A stretch of DNA of 64,000 bases from CAVVTR01 sp963751245 (GTDB lineage: Bacteria > Acidobacteriota > Thermoanaerobaculia > Thermoanaerobaculales > Thermoanaerobaculaceae): assembly GCA_963751245.1 (NCBI GenBank), contig CAVVTR010000006.1:186001-250000 (forward strand). Reading direction: 5' to 3'. A program made the position numbers and the translations under genes. The notes beneath the pieces were generated by a model. The model saw only the letters and a program-made list of their open reading frames with translations, was not told where the DNA came from and did no database searches. Below, one piece after another: positions 10,764 to 19,023 of the stretch; the stretch's first letter is position 1; every line of letters begins with the position of its first letter.

Positions 10764-12491
10764 ATGCGCAGAGTATACCGGAATGGGGCGGTACTGGGAG
10801 TGTGCCTGCTCGTAGCATCGGCTGCAGCGGCGGGCACCATCACCCGACGCGGCACGATCACCCCGACGGCCCAGACCATCTGGAGCCTCGACTCACCGGC
10901 GGAAGGAGCGACCGTTTACGGGATCGTTCCCGTCCGCGGTTTCGTGATCAATCCTGTACGCGGCATCGCGGAGGTCACGCTGCTCGTCGACGGCACTCCG
11001 GTGCACGACGCGGACCTGAATCAGCCGCGGATGGACGTGCGGCTGAAGTATCCGGGATTTCAAGGTGAGACGTTCCCGGACAACGCCGGTTTCGCGACGT
11101 CGTTTCTGGCCTCCAATTTCGCCGACGGCGAGCACACCGTCGCAGTCCGGGTGACCTACGCGGACTCGACCCTCGCGGCGGGTGACACGGTCACCGAGGT
11201 CCTCGGCGAGCGCACCGTGGTGGTGGACAGCACCATCAATCAGGCGCCTCTCGGGGGCATCGACAGCCCGAGGGACCCCGGGACCGTCGGCATGACCGAC
11301 TACGTCCACGGCATCTTCCCCGTCACCGGGTGGGCCATCGACGACCAGGGCATCCGGCTGGACATGGACGGCAACGGCCACCCCATCGCCGCCATCGAGG
11401 TGATGGTCGACGAGAAGTCGGTGGGGCAGTCGCTCTACATGCTGCCCCGCCCGGACGTGGCGAACGCGTACCCTGACGTGGCCGGCGCCGTCAACTCCGG
11501 CTACCAGATGAACCTCAACACGGCCAAGTTCGACAACGGGATGCACACCATCTCGGTGCGGGCCTGGGACATCCTGGGCAAGAGCCGGGTGCTGGGCGCC
11601 CGCACGGTGGTGTTCGACAACACGGCGGCGACCACCGGCCCCATCGGCGCCATCGACTTCCCGATGCCGAACGCCCACCTCTTCTCCACGTCCTGTCAGC
11701 CCAACAGCGGCTTCCCCTCCGGCGTCGAGTACGCCCCGGGGCACCGCATCGAGTGGATCTCGGGGTGGGCGCTGGCCCAGGACCAGGGCGGCATCCAGTC
11801 GGTCAAGCTCTACATCGACGGCTCCGGCCTCGGCACCGGCGGCGCGGCCCTGAAGAGCACCAACACCGACTGCGAGTACGTACCGCAGTTCTCGCCGCTG
11901 CCCGCCGTGAACTGCTACGGCCTCTACGCCCGGCCCGACGTGCTGTACGACTACCCGCAGTTCGCCGACGACGCCAAGTACTCCGGCTTCTTCTTCGCCC
12001 TCGACATGGACGTGGTGCTCAAGGACCTCACGGTCGGGCTGCACCACCTCCAGGTGCGTGCGGTGCCGGTGCACGGGGACGCCGTGACCATCGGCGAGAT
12101 TCCCATCATCGTGGAGTGCCCGCCGACGAACCGGCCCAGCTTCGGCGACCTGGAGTCGCCCACCGTCATGGAGGCGATGCAGGGCTCAGAGGTGCTCAAG
12201 GGCTGGGTCCTGGACTTCGACGGCGTGGTCCGTCTCAACGTCTACGTCGACGGCCTGCTGGACGGTAGCCTGACGACGGGCTCGCCGACCTTCCGCATGC
12301 CGCGGGCGGACCTGGCCACCAGGTACCCGTTCTACCCGACGTTCTACTGGAACTACGTGGGCTTCGAGTACACGCTGGACACCACGCGGTACACGGACGG
12401 CGTGCACCAGATCGTGCTCGAGACCGTGGACGCCGCCGGCGGCACCAACTACTGGGTGCAGCGCCCGGTGGCGTTCGACAATCCAAGCTGA
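10764..12491 (+). CDS. Secreted protein with four tandem Ig-like repeats
   Basis: Function not recognised. The 575-residue product starts with a Sec signal peptide (MRRVYRNG, then a hydrophobic stretch ending at SAAAAG). The rest consists of four beta-rich units of roughly 125-150 residues. Each unit repeats the same order: (I/L)DSP or ESP opening, G(W/F) followed by a D/I-rich strand, V.VDG, a RPDV/RMDV/RADL element followed by YP, a G(F/Y) strand, DG.H.I.VRA, and a closing VVFDN-like strand. This resembles bacterial Ig-like or cell-surface stalk domains. No anchor, transmembrane tail or enzyme domain is present. The ATG was chosen because AGGAGG precedes it. A strong terminator follows, so it is probably transcribed alone. 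Confidence 0.75.
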   Translation: MRRVYRNGAVLGVCLLVASAAAAGTITRRGTITPTAQTIWSLDSPAEGATVYGIVPVRGFVINPVRGIAEVTLLVDGTPVHDADLNQPRMDVRLKYPGFQGETFPDNAGFATSFLASNFADGEHTVAVRVTYADSTLAAGDTVTEVLGERTVVVDSTINQAPLGGIDSPRDPGTVGMTDYVHGIFPVTGWAIDDQGIRLDMDGNGHPIAAIEVMVDEKSVGQSLYMLPRPDVANAYPDVAGAVNSGYQMNLNTAKFDNGMHTISVRAWDILGKSRVLGARTVVFDNTAATTGPIGAIDFPMPNAHLFSTSCQPNSGFPSGVEYAPGHRIEWISGWALAQDQGGIQSVKLYIDGSGLGTGGAALKSTNTDCEYVPQFSPLPAVNCYGLYARPDVLYDYPQFADDAKYSGFFFALDMDVVLKDLTVGLHHLQVRAVPVHGDAVTIGEIPIIVECPPTNRPSFGDLESPTVMEAMQGSEVLKGWVLDFDGVVRLNVYVDGLLDGSLTTGSPTFRMPRADLATRYPFYPTFYWNYVGFEYTLDTTRYTDGVHQIVLETVDAAGGTNYWVQRPVAFDNPS

Positions 12492-12513
12492 ACCGCGCCA
12501 GATGCGACGACCC

Positions 12514-12546
12514 CCGCCCCGGAACCGTTCCGGGGCGGTTTCGTTT
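12514..12546 (+). terminator. Rho-independent terminator
   Basis: An 11-bp stem (12514-12524 with 12528-12538) with a 3-base loop is followed by TTTCGTTT. It ends the transcript of the secreted repeat protein. Confidence 0.8.
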
Positions 12547-12590
12547 CGGGGTCCGTTGCGGTTACGATGCCCCTCTCGCGGGAGGATGCG

Positions 12591-13652
12591 ATGCAGGCAC
12601 TGCTCGTCACAGGTCAGGGAGGGTTCGAGAAGCTCGAGGTCAGGGAGGTCCGGGACCCGGAGCCGGGCCCCGGCGAGGTGGTGGTCGCCCTGCGCGCGGC
12701 CGCCCTCAACCACCTGGACCTCTTCGTCCTCTCGGGTCTGCCCGGGGTCCCTCCCTCGTTTCCCCACGTGCCCGGCGCCGATGGCGCCGGTGTCGTCGCC
12801 CGGGTGGGGGAGGACGTCCAGGGATGGAAGGCCGGCGACGAGGTCGTCATCAACCCGGGGGTCTGGTGCGGTTCCTGCGAGTTCTGCCGCCGCGGAGAGG
12901 AGTCGCTCTGCGTCCGCTTCTCCCTGCTCGGTGAGCACCTGCCCGGCACCTTCGCCGAGCTCGTCAAGGTTCGTGCGGCCGCCCTCGGATCTCGGCCCGG
13001 CCACCTGAGCTGGGCGGAATCCGCGGCGTTTCCTCTGACGTTCTTGACCGCGTGGCGGATGCTCGTGACCCGGGGGCGGCTGGCCGCCGGGGAGACGGTG
13101 CTGGTCCACGGCATCGGGGGTGGCGTGGCGCTGGCCGCCCTGACGATCGGAAAGAAGCTCGGCGCCACGGTCTTCGTGACATCGTCCAGTGACGCCAAGC
13201 TCGAGGAGGCGGGCAGGATGGGCGCGGACCTCGCCCTCAACTACACGCAGCGCGACATCGCCAGAGAGATCCGGGCGGTGACGGGCAAGCGCGGTGTGGA
13301 CGTTGTGGTCGAGACCACCGGCGACGCAACCTGGCTCAGCTCGCTGAAGTCCGCCGCCAAGGGAGGCAGGATCGTGACCTGCGGCGCCACGACGGGACCG
13401 AACCCGGCCGAGGAGATCAGACTCGTGTTCTGGAACCAGCTCTCGATCCTCGGCTCGACGATGGGCTCGGCGACGGACTGGCGGGCGATGGTGGAGGCGG
13501 TGGAGCGGTGGCAGATCCACCCGGTGATCGACCGGGTCCTCCCCCTCGAGCGGGGGCGCGAGGCGTACGAGCGGCTCGCCGGCCGCGACCACTTCGGCAA
13601 GCTCGTGCTGTCCATCGGTGAAGAGGCGGCGCGGGAGGCGGGACCCCGGTGA
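12591..13652 (+). CDS. Zinc-binding MDR alcohol dehydrogenase/quinone reductase
   Basis: Medium-chain NAD(P)H-dependent oxidoreductase of about 353 residues. An N-terminal GroES-like domain is followed by a Rossmann domain with GIGGGVALAA. The structural-zinc loop is intact (C-x2-C-x2-C-x7-C in the WCGSCEFCRRGEESLC segment). The usual catalytic-zinc Cys near residue 38 is replaced within NHLDLF, so it may act like a quinone or enoyl reductase rather than a classical alcohol dehydrogenase. The ATG at 12591 has GGGAGG upstream, whereas an in-frame ATG at 12567 has none. The stop overlaps the pcnB GTG, so the two genes are coupled. Confidence 0.87.
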   Translation: MQALLVTGQGGFEKLEVREVRDPEPGPGEVVVALRAAALNHLDLFVLSGLPGVPPSFPHVPGADGAGVVARVGEDVQGWKAGDEVVINPGVWCGSCEFCRRGEESLCVRFSLLGEHLPGTFAELVKVRAAALGSRPGHLSWAESAAFPLTFLTAWRMLVTRGRLAAGETVLVHGIGGGVALAALTIGKKLGATVFVTSSSDAKLEEAGRMGADLALNYTQRDIAREIRAVTGKRGVDVVVETTGDATWLSSLKSAAKGGRIVTCGATTGPNPAEEIRLVFWNQLSILGSTMGSATDWRAMVEAVERWQIHPVIDRVLPLERGREAYERLAGRDHFGKLVLSIGEEAAREAGPR

Positions 13653-14974
13653 GCGGACGGCATGCCCTGAACCGGCCGCAGCCGCGTGTCCTGCCGCGGC
13701 CGGAGCACCCGGTCTCACGCAGCCTGATCTCGGAGCACGCGATCAAGGTGATGTACCGCCTGCACCGCTCCGGCTTCCTCGGGTACCTCGTCGGCGGCGC
13801 CGTCCGCGACCTCATGCTCCACCGCCGGCCCAAGGATTTCGACATCGGCACCGACGCGCGCCCGCAGCAGGTGAAGCAGCTGTTCCGCAACGCCCGCCTC
13901 ATCGGCCGGCGCTTCAGGCTGGCCCGGATCCTGTTCAACGACGAGGTCGTCGAGGTCGCGACCTTTCGCCGCTCCCCGGAGCCTCCGGACGACGAGGAGG
14001 CCGAATCCGCCGACGTCCTGGCGCCGATCAGGGAGGGGGAGGAGTTCGGCACGCCGGAGGAGGACGCCTGGCGGCGCGACTTCACCGTGAACGGGCTCTT
14101 CTACAACATCGCCGACTTCTCGGTCATCGACTACGTGGGAGGGCTCGAGGACCTGGAGGCCGGGGTGATCCGGACCATCGGCGACCCCCTCGTGCGGTTC
14201 CAGGAGGACCCGGTGCGCATGATGCGGGCGGTGGAGTACTCTGCGCGGCTCGGCTTCCGCATCGAGGAGCCGACGGTGGCGGGGATCGACACGCTGCGCG
14301 GCGAGATCCACCGCGCGGCGCCCGCGCGGATCGGCTACGAGCTCCTCGAGAGCCTGTCCGGCGGACAGGCGGCTCCGATCTTCCGCGGCCTTCACGACAG
14401 CGGCCTCCTGGCCCTGGTGGTGCCCGAGGCCGATCATGCCGCGGAGGTGCCGGGAGCGCCGAGCCTGTGGGACCTCCTCGGCCAGGCCGACGCTCTGGCC
14501 GGGAACGGAGGGCGGCTCGGGAACGACGCGCTGCTGGGCCTGCTCTTCCTGCCCGGGCTGTGGCCGCTCATCCGCGAGGCCGCGGCGGGCCGGCTCCGCC
14601 TCCCGGAGCTGGAGCGCGCGGTCCGCGACGCCCTGGCGGAGCCGTCGCTCCGGCTCGCGCTGTCCAACTTCCGCGTGCATCTCCTCCGCTACGGCTTCTT
14701 CCTGCTCCCGCGGCTGCTCAGCCCGCCTCGCCAGGGAAAGCAGGCGATCCGCACGGTCCGGCACGACGCATTTCCCGTGGCCTGGCAGCTCGCCGGGGTC
14801 GTCCGGGCGGTGACCGGCGAGGGCGGTGCGGCGATGGAGGAGTGGGAGCGGGCGGTGGCCCGGGTGAACGCCGGTCTCGCCCCGGTGGCCAACACGACGG
14901 CCCCGCCCTCCGCCCGCCGGCGGCGCCCGCGGCGGCGGCGGGGGCGCGGCAAGGCGACCGGAGCCACAGAGTGA
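13649..14974 (+). CDS. pcnB: Poly(A) polymerase I-like nucleotidyltransferase
   Basis: Adds 3' poly(A) tails to RNA, marking it for decay, or acts as a CCA-adding enzyme of the same superfamily. The signature GYLVGGAVRDLML...KDFDIGT supplies the G(G/S) motif and the DxD metal site. The adjacent LFRNARLIGRRFRLA and RRDFTVNGLFY segments match PcnB rather than CCA enzymes. At 441 residues it has the head, neck and body domains. An Arg-rich tail (about 425-437) resembles the basic C-terminus of E. coli PcnB, which binds RNA. The GTG start overlaps the preceding stop. Some phyla use PcnB-like proteins for CCA addition, so biochemical identity needs proof. Confidence 0.88.
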   Translation: MSGRHALNRPQPRVLPRPEHPVSRSLISEHAIKVMYRLHRSGFLGYLVGGAVRDLMLHRRPKDFDIGTDARPQQVKQLFRNARLIGRRFRLARILFNDEVVEVATFRRSPEPPDDEEAESADVLAPIREGEEFGTPEEDAWRRDFTVNGLFYNIADFSVIDYVGGLEDLEAGVIRTIGDPLVRFQEDPVRMMRAVEYSARLGFRIEEPTVAGIDTLRGEIHRAAPARIGYELLESLSGGQAAPIFRGLHDSGLLALVVPEADHAAEVPGAPSLWDLLGQADALAGNGGRLGNDALLGLLFLPGLWPLIREAAAGRLRLPELERAVRDALAEPSLRLALSNFRVHLLRYGFFLLPRLLSPPRQGKQAIRTVRHDAFPVAWQLAGVVRAVTGEGGAAMEEWERAVARVNAGLAPVANTTAPPSARRRRPRRRRGRGKATGATE

Positions 14975-15045
14975 GAGATGCGGCGGACGGTGACGGCACC
15001 AGGGCCTCGGCGGGGGAACGGAGCCGACGCGACGGGGGTGGTACG

Positions 15046-16437
15046 GTGAGCCGCGGCCGGATCGTTCTGGTGGACGACGACGACGGCTCCCGCTCGGCGA
15101 TGGCCACGGGGTTGCGCCGGGTCGGCTACGAGGTGGTCGAGCTCGACAGCGGCGAGGACGCCGTGGCGCTCCTCGAGGGTTCCAGCGGGTTCGACGCCCT
15201 GGTCACCGACGTCCGCATGCCGGGCATTGACGGCTACGAGGTCGTGCGGCGTGCAAGGGAGCTGCGCTCCGGTGTCGCGATCCTGATGGTCACCGCGTTC
15301 GGCGACGTGGACGGGGCTGTGAAGGCTCTCCAGGGCGGCGCCGACGACTACCTGACGAAGCCCGTCAACCTCATGGAGCTGCGCCGGCGGGTCGAGCTCC
15401 AGCTGGAGCGGCGCTCCCTCAGCCGCGAGACGCGCGAGCTCAAGGAGAGGCTCGAGAAGTTCTTCGGCTTCGGTAACATCATCGGCCGGTCGGAGGCCAT
15501 GGAACGGGTGATCGAGCGGGTGCGCGTCGTCGCGCCGGCCCCCAGCACCGTTCTCATCGTCGGCGAATCGGGCACGGGCAAGGAGCTCATCGCCAACGCG
15601 ATCCACGAGCACTCGCCGAGGACCGGGGCCCGCTTCGTCGCCCTCAACTGCGGGGCCATCCCCGGCGAGATCCTGGAGGCCGAGCTGTTCGGCCACGAGC
15701 GGGGAGCGTTCACCGGCGCGCACCAGCGGCGCATCGGCAAGATCGAGTCGGCCCACGGCGGCACCCTGTTCCTCGACGAGATCTCGGAGCTCTCCGCCGA
15801 CCTCCAGGTCAAGCTGCTCCGGGTGCTCGAGGAGCGGAGGATCACCCGGGTCGGCGGCAACGACGAGATCCAGGTGGACTTCCGCCTCGTCGCGGCCACC
15901 AACCGCGACCTCGAGGGCGAGGTGCGGATCGGCCGGTTCCGCCAGGACCTCTACTACCGGCTCAAGGTCGTCACCATCGCGCTGCCGTCGCTGCGCCAGC
16001 GTCCCGAGGACATTCCACTGCTGGTCAATCACTTCGTGGAGCGCTTCAACGACCAGCTGGGAAGACACGTGACCCGGGTAGCGCCGCAGCTCCTCGCGCT
16101 GCTCCGCGAACTGCCGTGGCCCGGCAACGTCCGCGAGCTGCGCAACGTCGTGGAGAACATGGTGCTGTTCGCCGGCAAGGACGAGCTCACCCTGGGGGAC
16201 CTTCCCCCGGAGTTCCGCGCCGGGGCCGGCCTCGCCCCGGTTCCGCCGGAGCCGGGTCAGGCGTGGCAGCCGCGTCCCATGGCAGACCTGGAACGGGACG
16301 CCATCCTCCGGACACTGGAGTACACCAGCGGCCACCGCGCCCGGGCGGCGCAGCTCCTGGGCATCGGGTTGAGGACGCTGCAGCGCAAGCTCAAGGAGTA
16401 CGGCGCCCTCGGACCCGGCGAAGAGGGCGAGGATTGA
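15046..16437 (+). CDS. Sigma-54-dependent response regulator (NtrC family)
   Basis: DNA-binding activator of RpoN promoters, 463 residues in three domains. The receiver (1-120) has acidic pocket Asp10-13, phospho-acceptor Asp55 (VTDVRMP) and Lys105. The AAA+ domain has GESGTGKE at 173-180, the sigma-54 contact loop GAFTGA at 220-225 and LFLDEI at 241-246. A Fis-type helix-turn-helix follows near 415-455 (HRARAAQLLGIGLRTLQRKL). No histidine kinase gene is adjacent, so the partner is elsewhere. The GTG start follows pcnB by 71 bases. The following small gene probably shares its transcript. The target genes cannot be inferred. Confidence 0.94.
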   Translation: MSRGRIVLVDDDDGSRSAMATGLRRVGYEVVELDSGEDAVALLEGSSGFDALVTDVRMPGIDGYEVVRRARELRSGVAILMVTAFGDVDGAVKALQGGADDYLTKPVNLMELRRRVELQLERRSLSRETRELKERLEKFFGFGNIIGRSEAMERVIERVRVVAPAPSTVLIVGESGTGKELIANAIHEHSPRTGARFVALNCGAIPGEILEAELFGHERGAFTGAHQRRIGKIESAHGGTLFLDEISELSADLQVKLLRVLEERRITRVGGNDEIQVDFRLVAATNRDLEGEVRIGRFRQDLYYRLKVVTIALPSLRQRPEDIPLLVNHFVERFNDQLGRHVTRVAPQLLALLRELPWPGNVRELRNVVENMVLFAGKDELTLGDLPPEFRAGAGLAPVPPEPGQAWQPRPMADLERDAILRTLEYTSGHRARAAQLLGIGLRTLQRKLKEYGALGPGEEGED

Positions 16438-16452
16438 AGCCAGGGAGGGTCC

Positions 16453-16668
16453 ATGGAGCTTCCGACCAGTGTGCTCATCTACAGCAGCATCCTGAACCTG
16501 AGCGGAACGCCGGGCACGCTGTTCGCCGTGCGCACCGACGGGACCTACGAGCTGCGCATGGCGAGCCAGGGGCGTCAGCACACGGTGCTGCTGCCGGTCT
16601 GCCAGACGGGGCTCGTCTTCGCCGAGCCCGAGGCCGAGATCGTGACGGCGATGGACATCGAGCGCTGA
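16453..16668 (+). CDS. Small conserved-looking protein of unknown function
   Basis: A 71-residue protein, not recognised. AGGGAGG precedes the ATG and third codon positions are almost all G or C, so it looks like a real gene. It has no signal peptide, transmembrane segment or Cys motif beyond one Cys (PVCQTG). Predicted content is mostly beta (SVLIYSSILNL, GTLFAVRTDGTYELRM, HTVLLPV), compatible with a small barrel. It starts 15 bases after the response regulator gene, so it may be its co-expressed partner or target. Confidence 0.6.
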   Translation: MELPTSVLIYSSILNLSGTPGTLFAVRTDGTYELRMASQGRQHTVLLPVCQTGLVFAEPEAEIVTAMDIER

Positions 16669-16674
16669 CGGCGC

Positions 16675-17088
16675 TCAACGTGCGGGGGAAGCGAACCCGG
16701 CCTCGGCCAGGATCCTGGCGTGGTCGAAGGCCAGCTCGACGCCGCCGAGCTCCCTGAACCACCGCACCTCGGCGGCATCATCACCGCTGCGGGCGGTGCC
16801 TCCCGTGACCCGGCACAGATAGACCGCCGAGGCCGTGTGGCGTCGCGGGTCGCGGGCGGGATCGGAGTAGACACCGAGGAGCTCCACGGTCTCCACCAAC
16901 AGCCCCGTCTCCTCCTGCGCCTCCCGCCGGCATGCCGTCTCGCAGCTCTCGCCCACGTCCACGAAGCCGCCCGGGAGCGCCCAGCTCCCCTGGTAGGGGG
17001 GGTTGCGCCGGCGGATCAGGATCACTCCGAGGATGGGGTCGGCGATGACGGCGTCCACGGTGAGGGAGGGTGTCTCGGGTCTGGGCAC
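16675..17088 (-). CDS. NUDIX hydrolase
   Basis: Hydrolyses nucleoside diphosphates linked to another moiety. The 137 residues carry a complete NUDIX box: G-x5-E-x7-REAQEETGLL beginning at GGFVDVGESCETACRREA. The opening RRRNPPYQGSWALPGG is typical of ADP-ribose pyrophosphatase or MutT-like members. The GTG at 17088 has AAAGGAG upstream; another GTG at 17118 overlaps the mutY stop. Its position directly behind mutY suggests a role in clearing oxidised nucleotides (GO system), but the substrate is not defined by sequence. Confidence 0.88.
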   Translation of the reverse strand: MPRPETPSLTVDAVIADPILGVILIRRRNPPYQGSWALPGGFVDVGESCETACRREAQEETGLLVETVELLGVYSDPARDPRRHTASAVYLCRVTGGTARSGDDAAEVRWFRELGGVELAFDHARILAEAGFASPAR

Positions 17089-17114
17089 GGGGCTCTCCTT
17101 TCCAGGCGGCCCCG

Positions 17115-18191
17115 TCACCGCTCCCCCGACCCGCTTCCGGGGGCCGCGGGCGGCGGGCCGCAGACGGCGCGCAGCTTCGCGAGGAGCGTCGAGGTGGCCA
17201 GGTGTGGCCGCTCCGGGTCCCGCCAGGCGAGGGCGGCGGCGCCCTCCGCGACCCGGGGCGAGGCGATCTCCGCGACGAAGGGCTGCACCGTGATGCGACG
17301 GTGGGTGATGGTGTGCCTCACCGGCGGCCGCAGCTGGAGGCGGCCGCTGAGTCCGAGGTCGTCCATGAGCGCGCCGGCCACCGTCCCGGCGCGGCGGCCG
17401 GGGGCCACCGCGGCGAAGGGAGGGAGCCACAGGCCCCCGAGCAAGAGGTGGTCGTCCACCCGGCGCAGGAGGACGGCGCCGTCGGCGCGCCGCACCCACA
17501 GGGCGACCCACTCCCGGGCCTCCGGAGCCCTCACCCGCCGGGGCAGGGGGAACGCCCCGGGGGAGCCGAGCTCGCGGGCGTGGCAGCCCTCTGCCAGGGG
17601 ACAGCGGCCACAGCGGGGGATGCCGGGGACGCACACCCGCGCGCCAAGCTCCATCAGCGCCTCCCAGAGCGCCGGTTCCGGATGAGCGGCGTGGAGCGAC
17701 CGGGCGAAGGCGTCGGCGTTCGCGGTGAGGGTCGGACTGCCCAGGGGCAGCGCCAGGCCGAGGTGCCGCGCTGCCACCCGTGCCACGTTGCCGTCCACCG
17801 GAGGGTCCCCGCCGCCGAAGGCGAACGCCGCGACGGCGGCGCTGGTGTACGCCCCGATCCCCGGCAGCGCCGCCAGGGCGGCGCGGGTCCGGGGCCAGTC
17901 TCCGAGGCCGGCGACGGCGCGCGCAGCCGCGTGGAGGTGGCGGGCCCTGCGGTAGTAGCCGAGACCGGAGAAGGCGCGGATTACGTCGTCGGTGCCCGCG
18001 GCGGCCAGCTCGCCCACGGTGGGGAAGCTCGCGAGGAAAAGACGGAACGCGTCGACGACACGCTCCACCCGGGTCTGCTGGAGCATCACCTCGGAGACCA
18101 GCACCCGGTAGGGATCGCGGGGAAACGGTCCCCGCCACGGCAGCGGACGCTGCTGCGCCTCGAACCAGCTCAGGAGGGCGTCGGCGTCCAT
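17115..18191 (-). CDS. mutY: A/G-specific adenine DNA glycosylase MutY
   Basis: Removes adenine mispaired with 8-oxoguanine. The 358-residue protein has the HhH-GPD core. Catalytic Glu34 lies in SEVMLQQT and Asp133 in VDGNV, after the helix-hairpin-helix LPGIGAYT. A [4Fe-4S] cluster loop follows with Cys187, Cys194, Cys197 and Cys203 (C-x6-C-x2-C-x5-C). The C-terminal third is the NUDIX-like domain that reads 8-oxoG. The ATG is six bases downstream of a TACACT -10-like box, suggesting a leaderless mRNA. The NUDIX gene follows in the same direction. Confidence 0.96.
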   Translation of the reverse strand: MDADALLSWFEAQQRPLPWRGPFPRDPYRVLVSEVMLQQTRVERVVDAFRLFLASFPTVGELAAAGTDDVIRAFSGLGYYRRARHLHAAARAVAGLGDWPRTRAALAALPGIGAYTSAAVAAFAFGGGDPPVDGNVARVAARHLGLALPLGSPTLTANADAFARSLHAAHPEPALWEALMELGARVCVPGIPRCGRCPLAEGCHARELGSPGAFPLPRRVRAPEAREWVALWVRRADGAVLLRRVDDHLLLGGLWLPPFAAVAPGRRAGTVAGALMDDLGLSGRLQLRPPVRHTITHRRITVQPFVAEIASPRVAEGAAALAWRDPERPHLATSTLLAKLRAVCGPPPAAPGSGSGER

Positions 18192-18197
18192 CGCCGG

Positions 18198-18203
18198 AGT
18201 GTA
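18198..18203 (-). promoter_or_regulatory. mutY: Leaderless -10 box for mutY
   Basis: TACACT on the minus strand ends six bases before the mutY ATG, so transcription would begin at or next to the start codon. No Shine-Dalgarno is present. Confidence 0.5.
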
Positions 18204-18246
18204 GCGCGGCGGCGGAGCGGAAGGCGCGCGGACCGCCCGGCCGCGC

Positions 18247-18252
18247 TAGAAT
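18247..18252 (+). promoter_or_regulatory. Leaderless -10 box for the DnaC-like gene
   Basis: TAGAAT (5/6 to consensus) ends six bases before the GTG at 18259. The intervening bases CGGCGG contain no Shine-Dalgarno. Confidence 0.55.
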
Positions 18253-18258
18253 CGGCGG

Positions 18259-19023
18259 GTGAGCGAGACAACGGCGAGCGCGTGTCCGGCCTGCGGGGGG
18301 TCGGGGTGGGTCATCGCGGCCCGGAACGGCCACGAGGTCGCGGTGCGCTGCGAGTGCAGGAAGGGCGCCCGGCGCGACCGACTCCTCGCGGTGAGCCGCA
18401 TCCCGGCCCGGTACGAGCACTGCACCATCGACGGTTTCGAGATCTGGGACACGGACGAGGCGGGGAAGCGGCTGCTCCAGCAGGCCAGGCGCAAGACCAA
18501 GGAGTTCGTGGACTGCTTCCCCTCCGTCTCGAAGGGCCTGCTGTACATCGGCAAGACGGGCACGGGAAAGACGCACCTGGCCGTCGCGGCGCTCCGCGAG
18601 ATCGTCCTGACGAAGGGGAAGGGGGGCCTGTACGCCAACGCCATCGACCTGGTCCAGGAGCTCCAGATGACGTTCGACCACACGGGGCGGCCGCGAGAGG
18701 AGATCATCACGCCCGTGGTCGAGGCGCCGGTGCTGGTGCTCGACGAGCTCGGGGCGGGCAAGCCGAGCCCCTGGGTCCAGGACCTCTTCTACTACATCAT
18801 CAACTCGCGCTACATGGCGGAGCGGATCACCCTCTTCACGACCAACTACTCCGACTTCCCGAAGAGCCGCGGAGCCGGGCTCATGAGGACGGAGGAGAGC
18901 CTCGCGGACCGCATCTCCGCGCCGCTGCGCTCGCGGCTGTACGAGATGTGCGATCTGGTGGAGATCCGCTGCGAGGGTGACTACCGGGAGCGCGCCGCGG
19001 GCTCTCGCAGGAGGCGGGCGTGA
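18259..19023 (+). CDS. DnaC/IstB-like AAA+ ATPase with N-terminal zinc ribbon
   Basis: Helicase-loader type ATPase of 254 residues. An N-terminal CxxC...CxC ribbon (Cys9, Cys12, Cys31, Cys33) is followed by a AAA+ domain with Walker A GKTGTGKT at 98-105, Walker B VLVLDEL at 158-164 and sensor-1 FTTNY near 193-197. The zinc-ribbon-plus-DnaC layout is like chromosomal DnaC/DnaI loaders rather than transposase helper IstB, and no transposase is nearby. The stop overlaps the GTG of the SpoIID gene, a surprising partner. Role in replication initiation is an inference. Confidence 0.82.
   Translation: MSETTASACPACGGSGWVIAARNGHEVAVRCECRKGARRDRLLAVSRIPARYEHCTIDGFEIWDTDEAGKRLLQQARRKTKEFVDCFPSVSKGLLYIGKTGTGKTHLAVAALREIVLTKGKGGLYANAIDLVQELQMTFDHTGRPREEIITPVVEAPVLVLDELGAGKPSPWVQDLFYYIINSRYMAERITLFTTNYSDFPKSRGAGLMRTEESLADRISAPLRSRLYEMCDLVEIRCEGDYRERAAGSRRRRA

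Noticed and set aside
12567..13652. Upstream ATG of the zinc-type reductase
   Set aside because: No Shine-Dalgarno or -10 box precedes it. The ATG at 12591 has GGGAGG at good spacing, and homologous proteins start there.
18259..19023. Insertion-sequence helper IstB
   Set aside because: No transposase or terminal repeats are nearby, and the N-terminal zinc ribbon fits chromosomal DnaC/DnaI-type loaders.
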